NCBI GenBank assembly: GCA_002840125.1
Contig: PGZF01000001.1
Location: 1,059,237-1,123,236, forward strand
Direction of reading: 5' to 3'
DNA: 64,000 nucleotides
Source: Gammaproteobacteria bacterium HGW-Gammaproteobacteria-15
GTDB lineage: Bacteria; Pseudomonadota; Gammaproteobacteria; Enterobacterales; Alteromonadaceae
In this document: positions 10,915 to 18,885 of the stretch, one piece after another
How positions within the stretch are numbered: the stretch's first letter is position 1
Layout of the letters: each line of letters begins with the position of its first letter
The notes under the pieces: model-generated
What the model saw: the letters and a program-made list of their open reading frames with translations, nothing else
Told to the model about the DNA's origin: nothing
The model's database searches: none
Translations under genes and position numbers: made by a program

Positions 10915-10992
10915 ATGTAACGCCGACAACAGCCGCCGAGCGCAGCGAGGTCCAGAGCACGCAATGCGCGCTGCTGCTTGGCCTTGTTACAA
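10915..10992 (-). other. attC-like recombination site following the restriction-enzyme cassette
   Basis: Read on the minus strand, the 78-base site starts TTGTAACAAGGCC and ends GGCGTTACAT. The two arms TGTAACAAGGCCAAGCAGC and the complement of GGCTGTTGTCGGCGTTACA pair with the unequal bulges expected of attC. Its left core overlaps the stop codon of the HNH gene, as is usual for tightly packed cassettes. Confidence 0.72.
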
Positions 10993-11817
10993 GGCATTTT
11001 TCTCTGCCTCGATTGCGACCTTTTTAAGCTTAGCATTGTAAGTTTCAGCATCTTTAGCAAAGTGTGCGCGTCTATGGCAGTTTGGACACAGAGCTACAAC
11101 ATTTTTGGGATGATCAGGGCCACCATCAGCAAGTCTGTGCACATGATGGCACTCTAGAAAAGGACCGGCTTTCGTATTGAACGGTGCTTTTGATTTGCAC
11201 CCTTCACAGAAACCGCCAGAACGGGCGATGACATAAAGCTTTAGTGCTTCTGAGCGGTAATAAGCCGTTTCCCGTTTTTCATTAGGAGTTGCATTTTTTG
11301 GAGCTGATTCTAAGGCTGCCTGACGGAGCTCCGATATGCTTTTATTTTTAAGGTTTTTTGTATTTTTGGGACCATAAGATGAGTTAGGTTCAGAGATTTC
11401 ATATTCAGAATTGACAGAATCAATATCCAGGTGAAAAACAAATACAGTTCTATCGTTACCGTTTCTATCCGGGCGAATTTCTTCGTGATAACCCAAGCAT
11501 TCAGCCGAACCAACGTAACGAACATATGCCTTTCTTGTGGACTCAAAAACATGAATGCTTTTTTGTTTTTTCGCATGCTCCAAAATGGCTTTATTACCAG
11601 AAGCCATTTTCATATCGCCAACTTGCCCCTCACCTGTGTACCAAAACAAACCATCATCTCGATATTCGTCTTTATACCCGTGCTGCTCACCTCCCTCTGA
11701 GGTGAATAAAAGAATAACTAGATGTTTTTTTGGTGTAGATATTCCACTTTGACTTTGACCACCATAAACATCATGGATATCTTCTTTTCGCTTGTATTCC
11801 TTACCTACATCAAACAC
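10987..11817 (-). CDS. probable modification-dependent (type IV, ScoMcrA-like) HNH restriction endonuclease
   Basis: A 276-residue protein with an N-terminal domain (about 1-140) resembling the SRA-like domain of ScoMcrA-type enzymes: the pattern IHDVYGGQSQSGISTP, then LFTSEGGEQHGY, FWYTGEGQVGDM and a later GNKAI...HVFE. The C-terminal ββα-Me nuclease (about 205-265) has CEGC, LECHHVHRLADGG, NVVALCPNCHRRAH, giving both the HH catalytic pair and zinc-binding cysteines. It should cleave DNA carrying modified bases, defending against modified phages. GTG start with AAGGA upstream. It lies inside an integron cassette; it lacks the sulfur-binding domain of full ScoMcrA. Domain assignment is by memory of the family; the HNH part is certain. 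Confidence 0.78.
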   Translation of the reverse strand: MFDVGKEYKRKEDIHDVYGGQSQSGISTPKKHLVILLFTSEGGEQHGYKDEYRDDGLFWYTGEGQVGDMKMASGNKAILEHAKKQKSIHVFESTRKAYVRYVGSAECLGYHEEIRPDRNGNDRTVFVFHLDIDSVNSEYEISEPNSSYGPKNTKNLKNKSISELRQAALESAPKNATPNEKRETAYYRSEALKLYVIARSGGFCEGCKSKAPFNTKAGPFLECHHVHRLADGGPDHPKNVVALCPNCHRRAHFAKDAETYNAKLKKVAIEAEKNAL

Positions 11818-11833
11818 GGTACATCCTTATGTC

Positions 11834-11921
11834 TTGTAAAGATTTGAGACGGGCTTGTAGCCGCGAAGCGGCGAAAAGGCCGTCCCAGCCTCGTAGGGGC
11901 GACAACAGCCGTTTGTTAAAT
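11834..11921 (-). other. degenerate attC-like site following the SUKH-like cassette
   Basis: The minus strand begins ATTTAACAAACGGCTG and its distal arm (GGCTACAAGCCCGTCTCAAA) pairs with it imperfectly. ATTTAAC fits the R'' consensus exactly, but the distal core reads TTTACAA instead of a GTT-type box, so recombination activity may be lost. Confidence 0.55.
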
Positions 11922-11928
11922 GGCTTGC

Positions 11929-12249
11929 TCACTTTTGCATGTAGCCTTTGAATTCTTCTAGGCCACTTGCAATTTTTATTGCCATATCGGGTGCCATACC
12001 GACTGCTGGCAAATAAAACACTTCGCCCTTATCGTTCACTACCAGAAGCTCTCCACCGCCATTACCACCGAATGTTACGAATCCTGGCGCATGCTCTGAT
12101 AGCTGGTAATCACGGTTAAACTCTTCAATTTCTTCGGGATGCCACAGGACATACCATTCGGGCTCCACCAACAGCTCACCTTCAGCGTAACCTTCATTGA
12201 CCCATGATTGCAGAATTTGTTTAAGTGCTTCGACGTTCATATTGTCCAT
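11929..12249 (-). CDS. SUKH/SMI1-KNR4-like small protein in a cassette
   Basis: A 106-residue acidic soluble protein whose pattern (PEWYVLWHPEEIEEFNRDY, then FVTFGGNGGGELLVV, and a final IKIASGLEEFKGYM) is that of SUKH/SMI1-KNR4 family proteins, many of which are immunity proteins to nuclease toxins. No toxin is seen beside it, as is common for cassette-borne immunity genes. The first ATG overlaps the core site; a second ATG at 12240 is an equally plausible start. Family membership is a by-eye call. Confidence 0.65.
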   Translation of the reverse strand: MDNMNVEALKQILQSWVNEGYAEGELLVEPEWYVLWHPEEIEEFNRDYQLSEHAPGFVTFGGNGGGELLVVNDKGEVFYLPAVGMAPDMAIKIASGLEEFKGYMQK

Positions 12250-12254
12250 TTAAC
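12248..12254 (-). other. cassette core site GTTAAAT (right edge of CALIN 1)
   Basis: GTTAAAT on the minus strand fits the GTTRRRY cleavage box perfectly and is the exact complement of the ATTTAAC that opens this cassette's attC. No palindrome is seen on its other side, so this marks where the cassette series meets ordinary chromosome. Confidence 0.55.
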
Positions 12255-12627
12255 ATTTTATTATCGTGCATGCTCGTTTTCTAAGCTCCCAAATAGGAAA
12301 CAAATCAAGGTAGCCAATTGAAAAATAACTATAAATACTTAGCTTTGGTTATCACGATCTGGAAAAACAAACATGCGTTATATTTCGGGAGCTGTGCATT
12401 ATATTTATTTGCCAGTTTTGTTAAGTACCTAATTTATAGCATGTAAATACAAGCAGCAATTAGTTTATGCGCAATGTTAACAGGATATTTGGCCGCAAAT
12501 GGCTAACAAAGCCAATAGCACTGTACGCATTAACAGTTTTTGTATTCCTATCTGCTGCACTAAAGTGCTATGGTGCATTTTCCACCAACTGCTTAGCTTA
12601 AGTTGCAACCCAACAGGAGCTAACACC
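12255..12627. other. intergenic region, no gene
   Basis: An AT-rich stretch between the cassette cluster and the lipase gene. It must hold the lipase promoter; I see no convincing RNA gene, repeat or attI site in it. Confidence 0.5.
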
Positions 12628-13332
12628 ATGTATAACTATAAAAATTATCTGCTTGCTACCCTCGTTACCGTTTTTGCCAGCTGCAGCCTGATGCTGCAGG
12701 CGGCTTGTGTTGATGCCGTGGTGCTGGTGCATGGCAATACCGCCACGCCGGCAAGCTGGGATAACACCTATAACTACTTACTGACTAAAGGCTACAGCAG
12801 CAGCGATATTTACCGGCCGGACTGGGGCTCGAAAAGCTGCGCCGCCTGCAACGATCACAGCGGCAGTGAAGAAACACCGATACGCAATGCGCTGCAACAG
12901 GCCTTAGCCAATTCCTGCACCGGCAAGATAGATGTAATAGGCCATTCAATGGGCGCCACCCTGGCAGCACAGCAAATAGACAAGCTGGCTATAGCGGCAC
13001 AGGTAAACAGTTTTGTTGGTATTGCCGGCGCGTTTCGCGGCTTATTAAGTTGTGGCGTTTATCCGTACAATGTGTGGAGTTCTACCTGCGGCAGTGCGGG
13101 TTTATCGGTGTCGAGCCCGTTTCTGGACAGCTTATACGGTACCCGATTTGCGCAGAAAGTGTATTCGATCAAAAGTTACAGCGATCAGGTGGTGTGCGCC
13201 ACCGGCAGTTGCCTGGTATACGGTATTCACAGCAGCAGTATCTGGGGTGAAAATGCCAGCTATAACTACGTGCAGGGCCATTTTGGCCTGCAAACCGACA
13301 CTGCGGCGCAGCAATACCAACTGATTAAATAA
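12628..13332 (+). CDS. secreted triacylglycerol lipase/esterase (alpha/beta hydrolase)
   Basis: A 234-residue exported hydrolase. The start at 12628 is chosen because CAGGAG precedes it and it gives a clean signal peptide (MYNYKNYLLATLVTVFASC, cleaved about residue 25-28); an in-frame upstream extension has no such features. The oxyanion block VVLVHGN and nucleophile elbow GHSMG (Ser about 102) are present, with the final His in YVQGHFGL near the C-terminus. Several cysteine pairs fit disulfide formation outside the cytoplasm. The style is that of the small Lipase_2 type group; the substrate is not known. Confidence 0.85.
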   Translation: MYNYKNYLLATLVTVFASCSLMLQAACVDAVVLVHGNTATPASWDNTYNYLLTKGYSSSDIYRPDWGSKSCAACNDHSGSEETPIRNALQQALANSCTGKIDVIGHSMGATLAAQQIDKLAIAAQVNSFVGIAGAFRGLLSCGVYPYNVWSSTCGSAGLSVSSPFLDSLYGTRFAQKVYSIKSYSDQVVCATGSCLVYGIHSSSIWGENASYNYVQGHFGLQTDTAAQQYQLIK

Positions 13333-13371
13333 TATTCTTAATCAGCCGGGCCGGTTTGCTAATGCAGCCCC

Positions 13372-14046
13372 CTAACCTGCCAGCCACTGTTGTAATTGCA
13401 GCAGTGAGCTGACTTCATGTTTGGGCGTTATGCCTTGTGGCCGCGCGGCACCATGGCGGTTTAGCCAGCAGGTATCGATACCGGCGTTGATGCCGCCTTG
13501 TATATCGGCATGCGGGTTATCACCCACCATCAGAATGTGTTGTTTAGGTGGGTGCCCCATCAGCGCAAAGGCATGGTTAAAAATACCCACATCCGGCTTG
13601 GCCAGCCCAACCTGCTCTGAGATCACCAATGGCGAAAACACATCGGCAAAACCGGTACGCTCCAGCCTTATCTGCTGCAGCTCAGTAAAACCGTTGGTGA
13701 TAATACCCATGTTTACCCGGCCTTTGAGCGAAGTGATCAGCTCTGCAGCGCCGGGCAGCGGCGTGCAAATATCTGCCATCGCCTGCATAAAGGCACTGTT
13801 TAACGCACCGGCTGTTTGGCCAAGCTTGTCTGCCCAGGGGGTAAAACGGTTTACCTGCAGTTGCTGTGCGCTAATTTCGCCCTGCTGATATTGCTGCCAC
13901 AGCGGCAGGTTAATTGATTGGTAATACTGATATTCGTCAGAACTAAACTGATACTGCTGGCGGGAAAACATTAACTGCAACCCTTTGAAGGCATCGAAAT
14001 GAAACAACGTTTCGTCGGCATCAAATAAAATCCACTGGTAACGCAC
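13372..14046 (-). CDS. yjjG: pyrimidine 5'-nucleotidase YjjG
   Basis: A HAD-superfamily house-cleaning nucleotidase of 224 residues that dephosphorylates non-canonical pyrimidine nucleotides. Motif I is FDADETLF (residues about 8-15), motif II IITNGF (about 113), the motif III Lys lies in GLAKPD and motif IV is MVGDNPHADI. Agreement with E. coli YjjG is strong along the whole length (ADETLFHFDAFKGLQ, ICTPLPGA, QQIRLERTGF, CWLNRHG). GTG start with AGGGGG upstream. Confidence 0.93.
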   Translation of the reverse strand: MRYQWILFDADETLFHFDAFKGLQLMFSRQQYQFSSDEYQYYQSINLPLWQQYQQGEISAQQLQVNRFTPWADKLGQTAGALNSAFMQAMADICTPLPGAAELITSLKGRVNMGIITNGFTELQQIRLERTGFADVFSPLVISEQVGLAKPDVGIFNHAFALMGHPPKQHILMVGDNPHADIQGGINAGIDTCWLNRHGAARPQGITPKHEVSSLLQLQQWLAG

Positions 14047-14302
14047 TACTGCCCCCTAAGCAAAAAATAACGCCGTAGTTTACCAGCTTTACCGCTGGCT
14101 ATACATGCTTTGGCACTTACCACTGCAGTTGTTACACCGGTTATAAACACTTACATTTTGTCGCTGGGCAGGCAGTGCTAACGAGGTTATTCTTGCGCTG
14201 TATCAAAGCACGCAGCATGGCAGTTATATAGCATGCCGGTTGCGTGGTGCTTTTTGTTGTAATTGGCCGCTCAAAGTCCCAACCCTTTGCGCGGCCATTT
14301 TT

Positions 14303-15238
14303 TTAGCTGGTGCTGTCTTGCTGCAGTTGCTGCACAACGTATTCACAGAGCTGGTGGCTGCTAAATACCCGCCGGTTTTCTGTACTGTTGGTACCACCTT
14401 TTTGCAGTTGCTGCATAAAGTCTTCTAACATACTGACAAAACCACGTTTATATAAGGTGCTCTGCCAATCCTGCGACACCAGCTGCTGTAACTGATTGGC
14501 GTCAGCATTTTGCCCTTGCGCCAGGTTGTCAATTTGCCAGTGCTGATTATGGCTGTAGTATTCTAACCGCTCCATATTAACGCCGGCCTGCCGGTTCATC
14601 GACACCGATACCGTGGTTTTGCCCAATTGCCAGTTTACCTGCACAGCAGCAAGCGGTTTGCTGTTAGCCTGTTGGCTGGCAAACTGGCCGTACACTACCG
14701 GGGTAAAGTTGCCTTTGTTATGTAACACCGTGGCGTAGTGGGCAAAATCAAGCAGGTGAATAAAGTCATCGTACACAAAAGTTCGTACATCTGCGGGTAA
14801 GTTGTAACGATGTTTCTGGTAATGCAACTGCACAGGCACGGTAGCCAGTGGCGCCTGATACAAAGGCACATAACGGCGGTTAAAACCGACAAACAACAAT
14901 TGCTTGCGCCGCTCGGCCAGCGCCAGCAATTGCTCGCACTCTGCCAGCTGGTAACTGAGCGGTTTATCAATAAATACCGCAATACCGGCGTTAAGTAAGG
15001 TTGTTGCAATGCTGAAATGGCTGTCAGTGCTGCTATGGATCATAACGGCATCAGGCTTGGCGGCAATAAGCTGCGCAAGCTCTGTATAACCTTCTTTTAT
15101 GCGGTATTGCTGCATAAGCTGCTGCAACACTGCAGCCTGGCGGGTGCACAGTAGTGGTGTAATGCCCGGCATAGCCGCTATTAACGGTAAATAGGCTTTT
15201 TGCGCAATATCGCCAAGCCCCAGCAACGCTATTCTCAT
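14303..15238 (-). CDS. Gfo/Idh/MocA-family oxidoreductase, MviM/YceM-like
   Basis: A 311-residue NAD(P)-dependent oxidoreductase. The Rossmann motif GLGDIAQKAYLP opens the protein, and DKPL (about 92), GFNRRYVPLY, YQKHR and WQSTLYKRGFV match E. coli YceM/MviM, giving a subfamily call. The substrate of this subfamily is unresolved; a sugar-like compound is probable. It ends 63 bases before the dienelactone hydrolase gene region starts on the same strand but seems to have its own start with AAGG upstream. Confidence 0.88.
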   Translation of the reverse strand: MRIALLGLGDIAQKAYLPLIAAMPGITPLLCTRQAAVLQQLMQQYRIKEGYTELAQLIAAKPDAVMIHSSTDSHFSIATTLLNAGIAVFIDKPLSYQLAECEQLLALAERRKQLLFVGFNRRYVPLYQAPLATVPVQLHYQKHRYNLPADVRTFVYDDFIHLLDFAHYATVLHNKGNFTPVVYGQFASQQANSKPLAAVQVNWQLGKTTVSVSMNRQAGVNMERLEYYSHNQHWQIDNLAQGQNADANQLQQLVSQDWQSTLYKRGFVSMLEDFMQQLQKGGTNSTENRRVFSSHQLCEYVVQQLQQDSTS

Positions 15239-15301
15239 GCTGCAACCTTGTTTGTTTTATCTGGCGCAAGGTTACGCTAAAGCACTGTGCACAAACAAGT
15301 C

Positions 15302-16201
15302 TTAGCTAAGGTGCTGGCGGAAAAATACCAGCGTGCGCTGCCAGGCCAGCTCTGCCATCTCTTTGTTATAACGCGCGGTAGAATCGTTATGAAAGCCATG
15401 GTGTGATGATGGATACATTTCAATTTTGTAATTGACATTGTGCTGCTTAAACAGCGCTTCAGCATCTGGCCATTGGTTATTTACCCGCTCGTCCAGTTCA
15501 CCTAATTGCACCAGCAAGGGCGCTTTAATCGCTGCGATTTTGTCAGCAGGAGGTGGCGAGCCGTAAAACGGTACTGCGGCATCTACCACCTTTGGCAGAT
15601 CCGCAGCTAAGCGCCCCGTCATGGCGCCGCCAAAACAAAAACCCACTACACCCAGCTTACCGCTGCCACCGTCAAGTTGCTTCAGCCATTGTGCCGCAGC
15701 AGCTAAATCGGCCACAATTTTTGCCGGTTCCAGCCGGCTTTGCATCTCACGGCCGGCATCATCGTTACCGGGATAACCACCCAGAGGCCACAGTGCATCA
15801 GGTGCAAAAGCAATAAAACCGGCCTTCGCCAGGCGGCGGGCAATATCTTCAATATAAGGGTTTAAGCCACGGTTTTCATGGATCACCAGCACTGCGGGCA
15901 GCGCTGCAGCGGTATTTTTTGGTTTAACCAGATAACCACGGCCTTCGCTGTGGCCAAGCGGCGAGGCAAATTTCTGATAGCTGGCAGTAATATCAGTATC
16001 GTTAAACGACACCTGCTGTGCCAGCGCATAGTTGGGCATCATACTATTGATAAAAGTCGTCGCCAGCGCAGCATTGACGGCCAAACCGGCCATGGCAGTG
16101 AAAAAATCGCGCCGGCTTAGCATGCCGTGGGCGTATTTGTCATATAGCTCAAAGGCCTGATCGGGCAGTTGAGTTGAAGGCTGTTGTGCTTTATTTTTCA
16201 T
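15302..16201 (-). CDS. Tat-exported dienelactone hydrolase family protein
   Basis: A 299-residue alpha/beta hydrolase. An unusual N-terminus carries about 28 polar residues before the twin-arginine motif SRRDFF and a hydrophobic segment (AMAGLAVNAALA), so export of the folded protein by Tat is likely. The catalytic triad of the family is visible: Cys in GFCFGGA, Asp in LDERVN and His in SSHHGFHND. Dienelactone hydrolase homologues with this N-terminal layout (YghX-like) have no firmly assigned substrate. GGGAAG supports the ATG. Confidence 0.88.
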   Translation of the reverse strand: MKNKAQQPSTQLPDQAFELYDKYAHGMLSRRDFFTAMAGLAVNAALATTFINSMMPNYALAQQVSFNDTDITASYQKFASPLGHSEGRGYLVKPKNTAAALPAVLVIHENRGLNPYIEDIARRLAKAGFIAFAPDALWPLGGYPGNDDAGREMQSRLEPAKIVADLAAAAQWLKQLDGGSGKLGVVGFCFGGAMTGRLAADLPKVVDAAVPFYGSPPPADKIAAIKAPLLVQLGELDERVNNQWPDAEALFKQHNVNYKIEMYPSSHHGFHNDSTARYNKEMAELAWQRTLVFFRQHLS

Positions 16202-16297
16202 CCGTACGCTTCCCGTTACTTAATTGTTGTGCAGGTGTACGGTTTATAGTGCAAAAACGATCGCCTGTCAGGGCCAGCCGATCATACCGCTACGTGT

Positions 16298-17170
16298 TCA
16301 GGCTTGTTTTAGCGGAATTTTTATATAACTAGCGCCATTATGCTCTGCCTTTGGCAGCTGGCCGCCACGGATATTCACCTGTACTGAAGGATAAATTAAC
16401 CTTGGCACTGTCAGAGTTTTATCGCGCGCTTCGCGCTTTTGCACAAATTCCTGCTCCGGCGTATCGGCTTTAACATGAATATTCTGCGTTTTTTGCTCAG
16501 CGACACTGGTTTGGTATTTCAACTCACGACCATCGGGCTGATAGTCATGACAGATAAAAATCCGGGTGTCATCCGGCAGCTGATAAATTCGCTGCACAGA
16601 GCGATATAAAATATGGGCATCACCGCCGGGGAAATCACAACGGGCAGTGCCGGAATCGGGCATAAACAAGGAGTCACCAACAAATAAGTTGCCTGCAATC
16701 AAATAACTGACACTGTCGTTGGTATGGCCCGGCGTGTTAATTACCTGTGCAGTTACACTGCCAATGCTAAAGCGCTCATTGTCAGCAAACAACTTGTCAA
16801 AGTAATCCCCCTTTGCCAGCAGTTCGTCATCACTAAGGTTAAACACCAGTTTAAAGGTTTGCTGTACTTTACAAATGCCTTCGCCTATCGCTACCGGTGC
16901 GCCGGTTTTAATATGCAGGTAATGCGCTGCAGATAAATGATCTGCATGGGCGTGAGTTTCTAAAATCCACGCTACGGTAAGATTTTTGGCGGCAATATAG
17001 GCCAGTATATTGTCAGCGTCTGTCGTGCTAATCACGCCGGCGGCAGCATCGTAGTTCAGTACAGGGTCAATAATGGCAGCGACCTTAGTGCTGTTATCCG
17101 TGACTACATAGCTAAAAGTTGAACTGTCTTTATCAAAAAACATTTCAATATGCACGTTATTAGCAGCCAT
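16298..17170 (-). CDS. blh: Blh-type MBL-fold hydrolase, probable persulfide dioxygenase
   Basis: A 290-residue metallo-beta-lactamase fold enzyme. THAHADHLSAA supplies the metal site (HxHxDH), with further ligands in NTPGHTNDSV and the D in FVGDSLF. Relatives (Blh/ETHE1-like) oxidise glutathione persulfide to sulfite in sulfide detoxification. An ATG at 17170 with GAGGTGGG upstream is preferred to an 8-codon longer reading. It is divergent from TauE, rhodanese and YeeE/YedE genes, the same gene set as the BigR-controlled loci of Xylella and Agrobacterium. The gene symbol follows that comparison. Confidence 0.87.
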   Translation of the reverse strand: MAANNVHIEMFFDKDSSTFSYVVTDNSTKVAAIIDPVLNYDAAAGVISTTDADNILAYIAAKNLTVAWILETHAHADHLSAAHYLHIKTGAPVAIGEGICKVQQTFKLVFNLSDDELLAKGDYFDKLFADNERFSIGSVTAQVINTPGHTNDSVSYLIAGNLFVGDSLFMPDSGTARCDFPGGDAHILYRSVQRIYQLPDDTRIFICHDYQPDGRELKYQTSVAEQKTQNIHVKADTPEQEFVQKREARDKTLTVPRLIYPSVQVNIRGGQLPKAEHNGASYIKIPLKQA

Positions 17171-17229
17171 ACCCACCTCGTAAATTAGAAACATCTAAAT
17201 TTCATTGCAGCTTAGCGAGAATCACATTA

Positions 17230-17269
17230 GAATGCAATTCATGTTATAAGCATATTCCAATATGTTATA
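17230..17269. promoter_or_regulatory. operator-like region of the sulfide-response locus
   Basis: The 114-base divergent space contains a perfect palindrome CATATTCCAATATG (17251-17264), a GAAT/ATTC inverted pair (17230-17240), and ATGTTATA twice (17241-17248 and 17262-17269), 21 bases apart, that is two helical turns. AT-rich palindromes like this bind ArsR-family persulfide sensors (BigR/SqrR/YgaV) at equivalent loci. No such regulator gene lies nearby. Confidence 0.55.
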
Positions 17270-17284
17270 TAGGACAAATACCTT

Positions 17285-18034
17285 ATGCTGGCCTTAGTGG
17301 GTGCAATAGTAATTGGTTTAAGTCTGGGCCTGTTTGGCTCGGGTGGTTCAATACTTACTGTACCGGTATTGCTGTATCTGCTGCATATGCCACCACAGCT
17401 GGCTATAGCGTCTTCGCTGTTGATTGTAGCCGGTATCAGCTTGTTTGGCTCCGTGCGTAATGGTTTGCAGCGGCTGATTAGCTGGCGCCATGTTATGTGG
17501 TTTGGCATTCCGGGTATGGCTGGCACCTACGGTGGCGCCTGGCTGGGTACCTTGGTCGATGCCCGCTGGCAGCTGTTGGTATTTGCTATGTTGATGCTGG
17601 TAGCCGCGGTGATGATGTGGCGCAGCAACATTGGCCGGCTTGGCAACGGTAAGGCGTTTAAACCGGTAAAAATTGTTATCGATGGCTTAGCCGTAGGGGC
17701 CATAACCGGCTTTGTTGGCGTAGGTGGCGGCTTTTTAATCGTACCTGCCTTAGTGTTACTGGGCGGTTTAACCATGCCGGTTGGTGTTGCTACCAGCCTG
17801 GTTATTATCGCCATGAAATCCTTCGTTGGTTTTGGTAAATACTATTGGGTCATGGCAGCAGACGGCGCAATATTCGACTGGCACACTATTGGCCTGATGA
17901 TCGTTGCCGGTATTGCCGGTAGCTATGTCGGTGCGGCGGTGGGCAAACGCTTGCCAAAACAACAGCTACAACGTGCCTTTGCTGTGTTTTTGCTGATTAT
18001 GGCCGCCGTGGTGGTTTATCAATCCGTACTTTAA
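17285..18034 (+). CDS. TauE/SafE-family sulfite exporter
   Basis: A 249-residue inner-membrane protein with seven to eight hydrophobic helices and the two repeated TauE/SafE glycine-rich modules: GLSLGLFGSGGSILTVPVL (about 12-30) and AITGFVGVGGGFLIVPAL (about 138-155). It likely exports sulfite or related anions made by the divergent persulfide dioxygenase. First gene of a four-gene run with gaps of 22, 12 and 10 bases, so one operon. Confidence 0.9.
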   Translation: MLALVGAIVIGLSLGLFGSGGSILTVPVLLYLLHMPPQLAIASSLLIVAGISLFGSVRNGLQRLISWRHVMWFGIPGMAGTYGGAWLGTLVDARWQLLVFAMLMLVAAVMMWRSNIGRLGNGKAFKPVKIVIDGLAVGAITGFVGVGGGFLIVPALVLLGGLTMPVGVATSLVIIAMKSFVGFGKYYWVMAADGAIFDWHTIGLMIVAGIAGSYVGAAVGKRLPKQQLQRAFAVFLLIMAAVVVYQSVL

Positions 18035-18056
18035 CCCGATCTAGCAGGAGTGTCAG

Positions 18057-18458
18057 ATGAAAACCTCACAACAGTTAATCGCCGAAGCTAAAGCAGCTAT
18101 TAAAGAAGTCAGTATTACTGAGCTTAGCCGCGCACTTAAAGCCGATAGCGAAACCGTGCTGATAGATGTGCGCGAACCGGCTGAATTCGCCCAGCAGCAC
18201 ATTACCGGTGCGGTAAATTACCCGCGCGGTGTACTGGAAATGAATATTCACAACCACCCAAAAGTAGCCGCCACCGGCTGCGAGCCGCAAATAGCGCTGC
18301 AACAATTAGCACAACACCCTATGTATTTAATATGCCGCTCCGGTGCGCGCTCAGCACTGGCAGTAGAGGCGCTGCAACGGATGGGATTTAGCGAAATCTA
18401 TTCGGTTGCCGGTGGCATGCAAGCCTGGCTGGACGCAGGTTTGGCGGTTAAGCAATAG
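18057..18458 (+). CDS. rhodanese-like sulfurtransferase
   Basis: A 133-residue single rhodanese domain protein without an obvious signal peptide. IDVREPAEFAQQHITGAVN is the CH2A region and ICRSGARSALA carries the active-site Cys loop (Cys about 97). It should accept or donate a persulfide sulfur, acting between sulfide/persulfide oxidation and the neighbouring transporters. CAGGAG precedes the ATG. Confidence 0.92.
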   Translation: MKTSQQLIAEAKAAIKEVSITELSRALKADSETVLIDVREPAEFAQQHITGAVNYPRGVLEMNIHNHPKVAATGCEPQIALQQLAQHPMYLICRSGARSALAVEALQRMGFSEIYSVAGGMQAWLDAGLAVKQ

Positions 18459-18470
18459 CAGGAGCACGTA

Positions 18471-18875
18471 ATGGAAAACTTCACCCCGGTTGAAGCCCTT
18501 ATTGGCGGCGCCATGATAGGCCTTGGCGCACTGATCTTATTGGTGTTTTATGGCCGTATTGCCGGTATTTCCGGTATTGCCCGTTCCGCTTTATTTGTCC
18601 GTGAAGGCCGCAGTTGGCGGCTGGCGTTTTTAGCCGGTATTGTTGCAGGCCCGCTCCTGCTTGGCACCATATTAACTGATTTTAGCTACAGCACACCCCA
18701 GCTTAGCTGGCAGGTTATTGTTGCCGGCTTATTAGTAGGTGCCGGCACCGGCTGGGGCAGTGGCTGCACTTCTGGCCATGGTATTTGTGGTGTCAGCCGC
18801 TTATCGCCACGCTCTGTTACTGCCACTGTGCTGTTTATGTTAAGCGGCATGCTGGTTGCCACCCTGCTGCATTAA
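18471..18875 (+). CDS. YeeE/YedE family sulfur transporter, first half
   Basis: A 134-residue membrane protein with four hydrophobic helices and the YeeE/YedE signature GWGSGCTSGHGICGVSRLSPRS (about 98-118, two conserved cysteines). Relatives carry thiosulfate or other sulfur species via these cysteines. It is one of a tandem pair that corresponds to the two halves of full-length YeeE. CAGGAG precedes the start. Confidence 0.88.
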   Translation: MENFTPVEALIGGAMIGLGALILLVFYGRIAGISGIARSALFVREGRSWRLAFLAGIVAGPLLLGTILTDFSYSTPQLSWQVIVAGLLVGAGTGWGSGCTSGHGICGVSRLSPRSVTATVLFMLSGMLVATLLH

Positions 18876-18885
18876 GGAGACTGCC

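Larger units (their letters stand above)
10596..12254 (-). mobile_element. cluster of integron cassettes without integrase (CALIN 1)
   Basis: Three small minus-strand genes are separated by imperfect palindromes with the architecture of integron attC sites. The outer 7-mers follow the R''/R' rule: the cassette with the SUKH-like gene begins at GTTAAAT (12248-12254) and ends in an attC starting ATTTAAC, its exact complement. No integrase or attI is seen, so this is an integrase-less cassette cluster. The genes are more AT-rich than their neighbours and have no relation to aqpZ or the lipase. The attC after the last (DUF7660) cassette is not recognisable, so the left border near 10596 is approximate. 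Confidence 0.7.

Noticed and set aside
12255-12340. attI site beside CALIN 1
   Set aside because: No integrase-binding-like direct repeats and no integrase gene; only the GTTAAAT core is seen.
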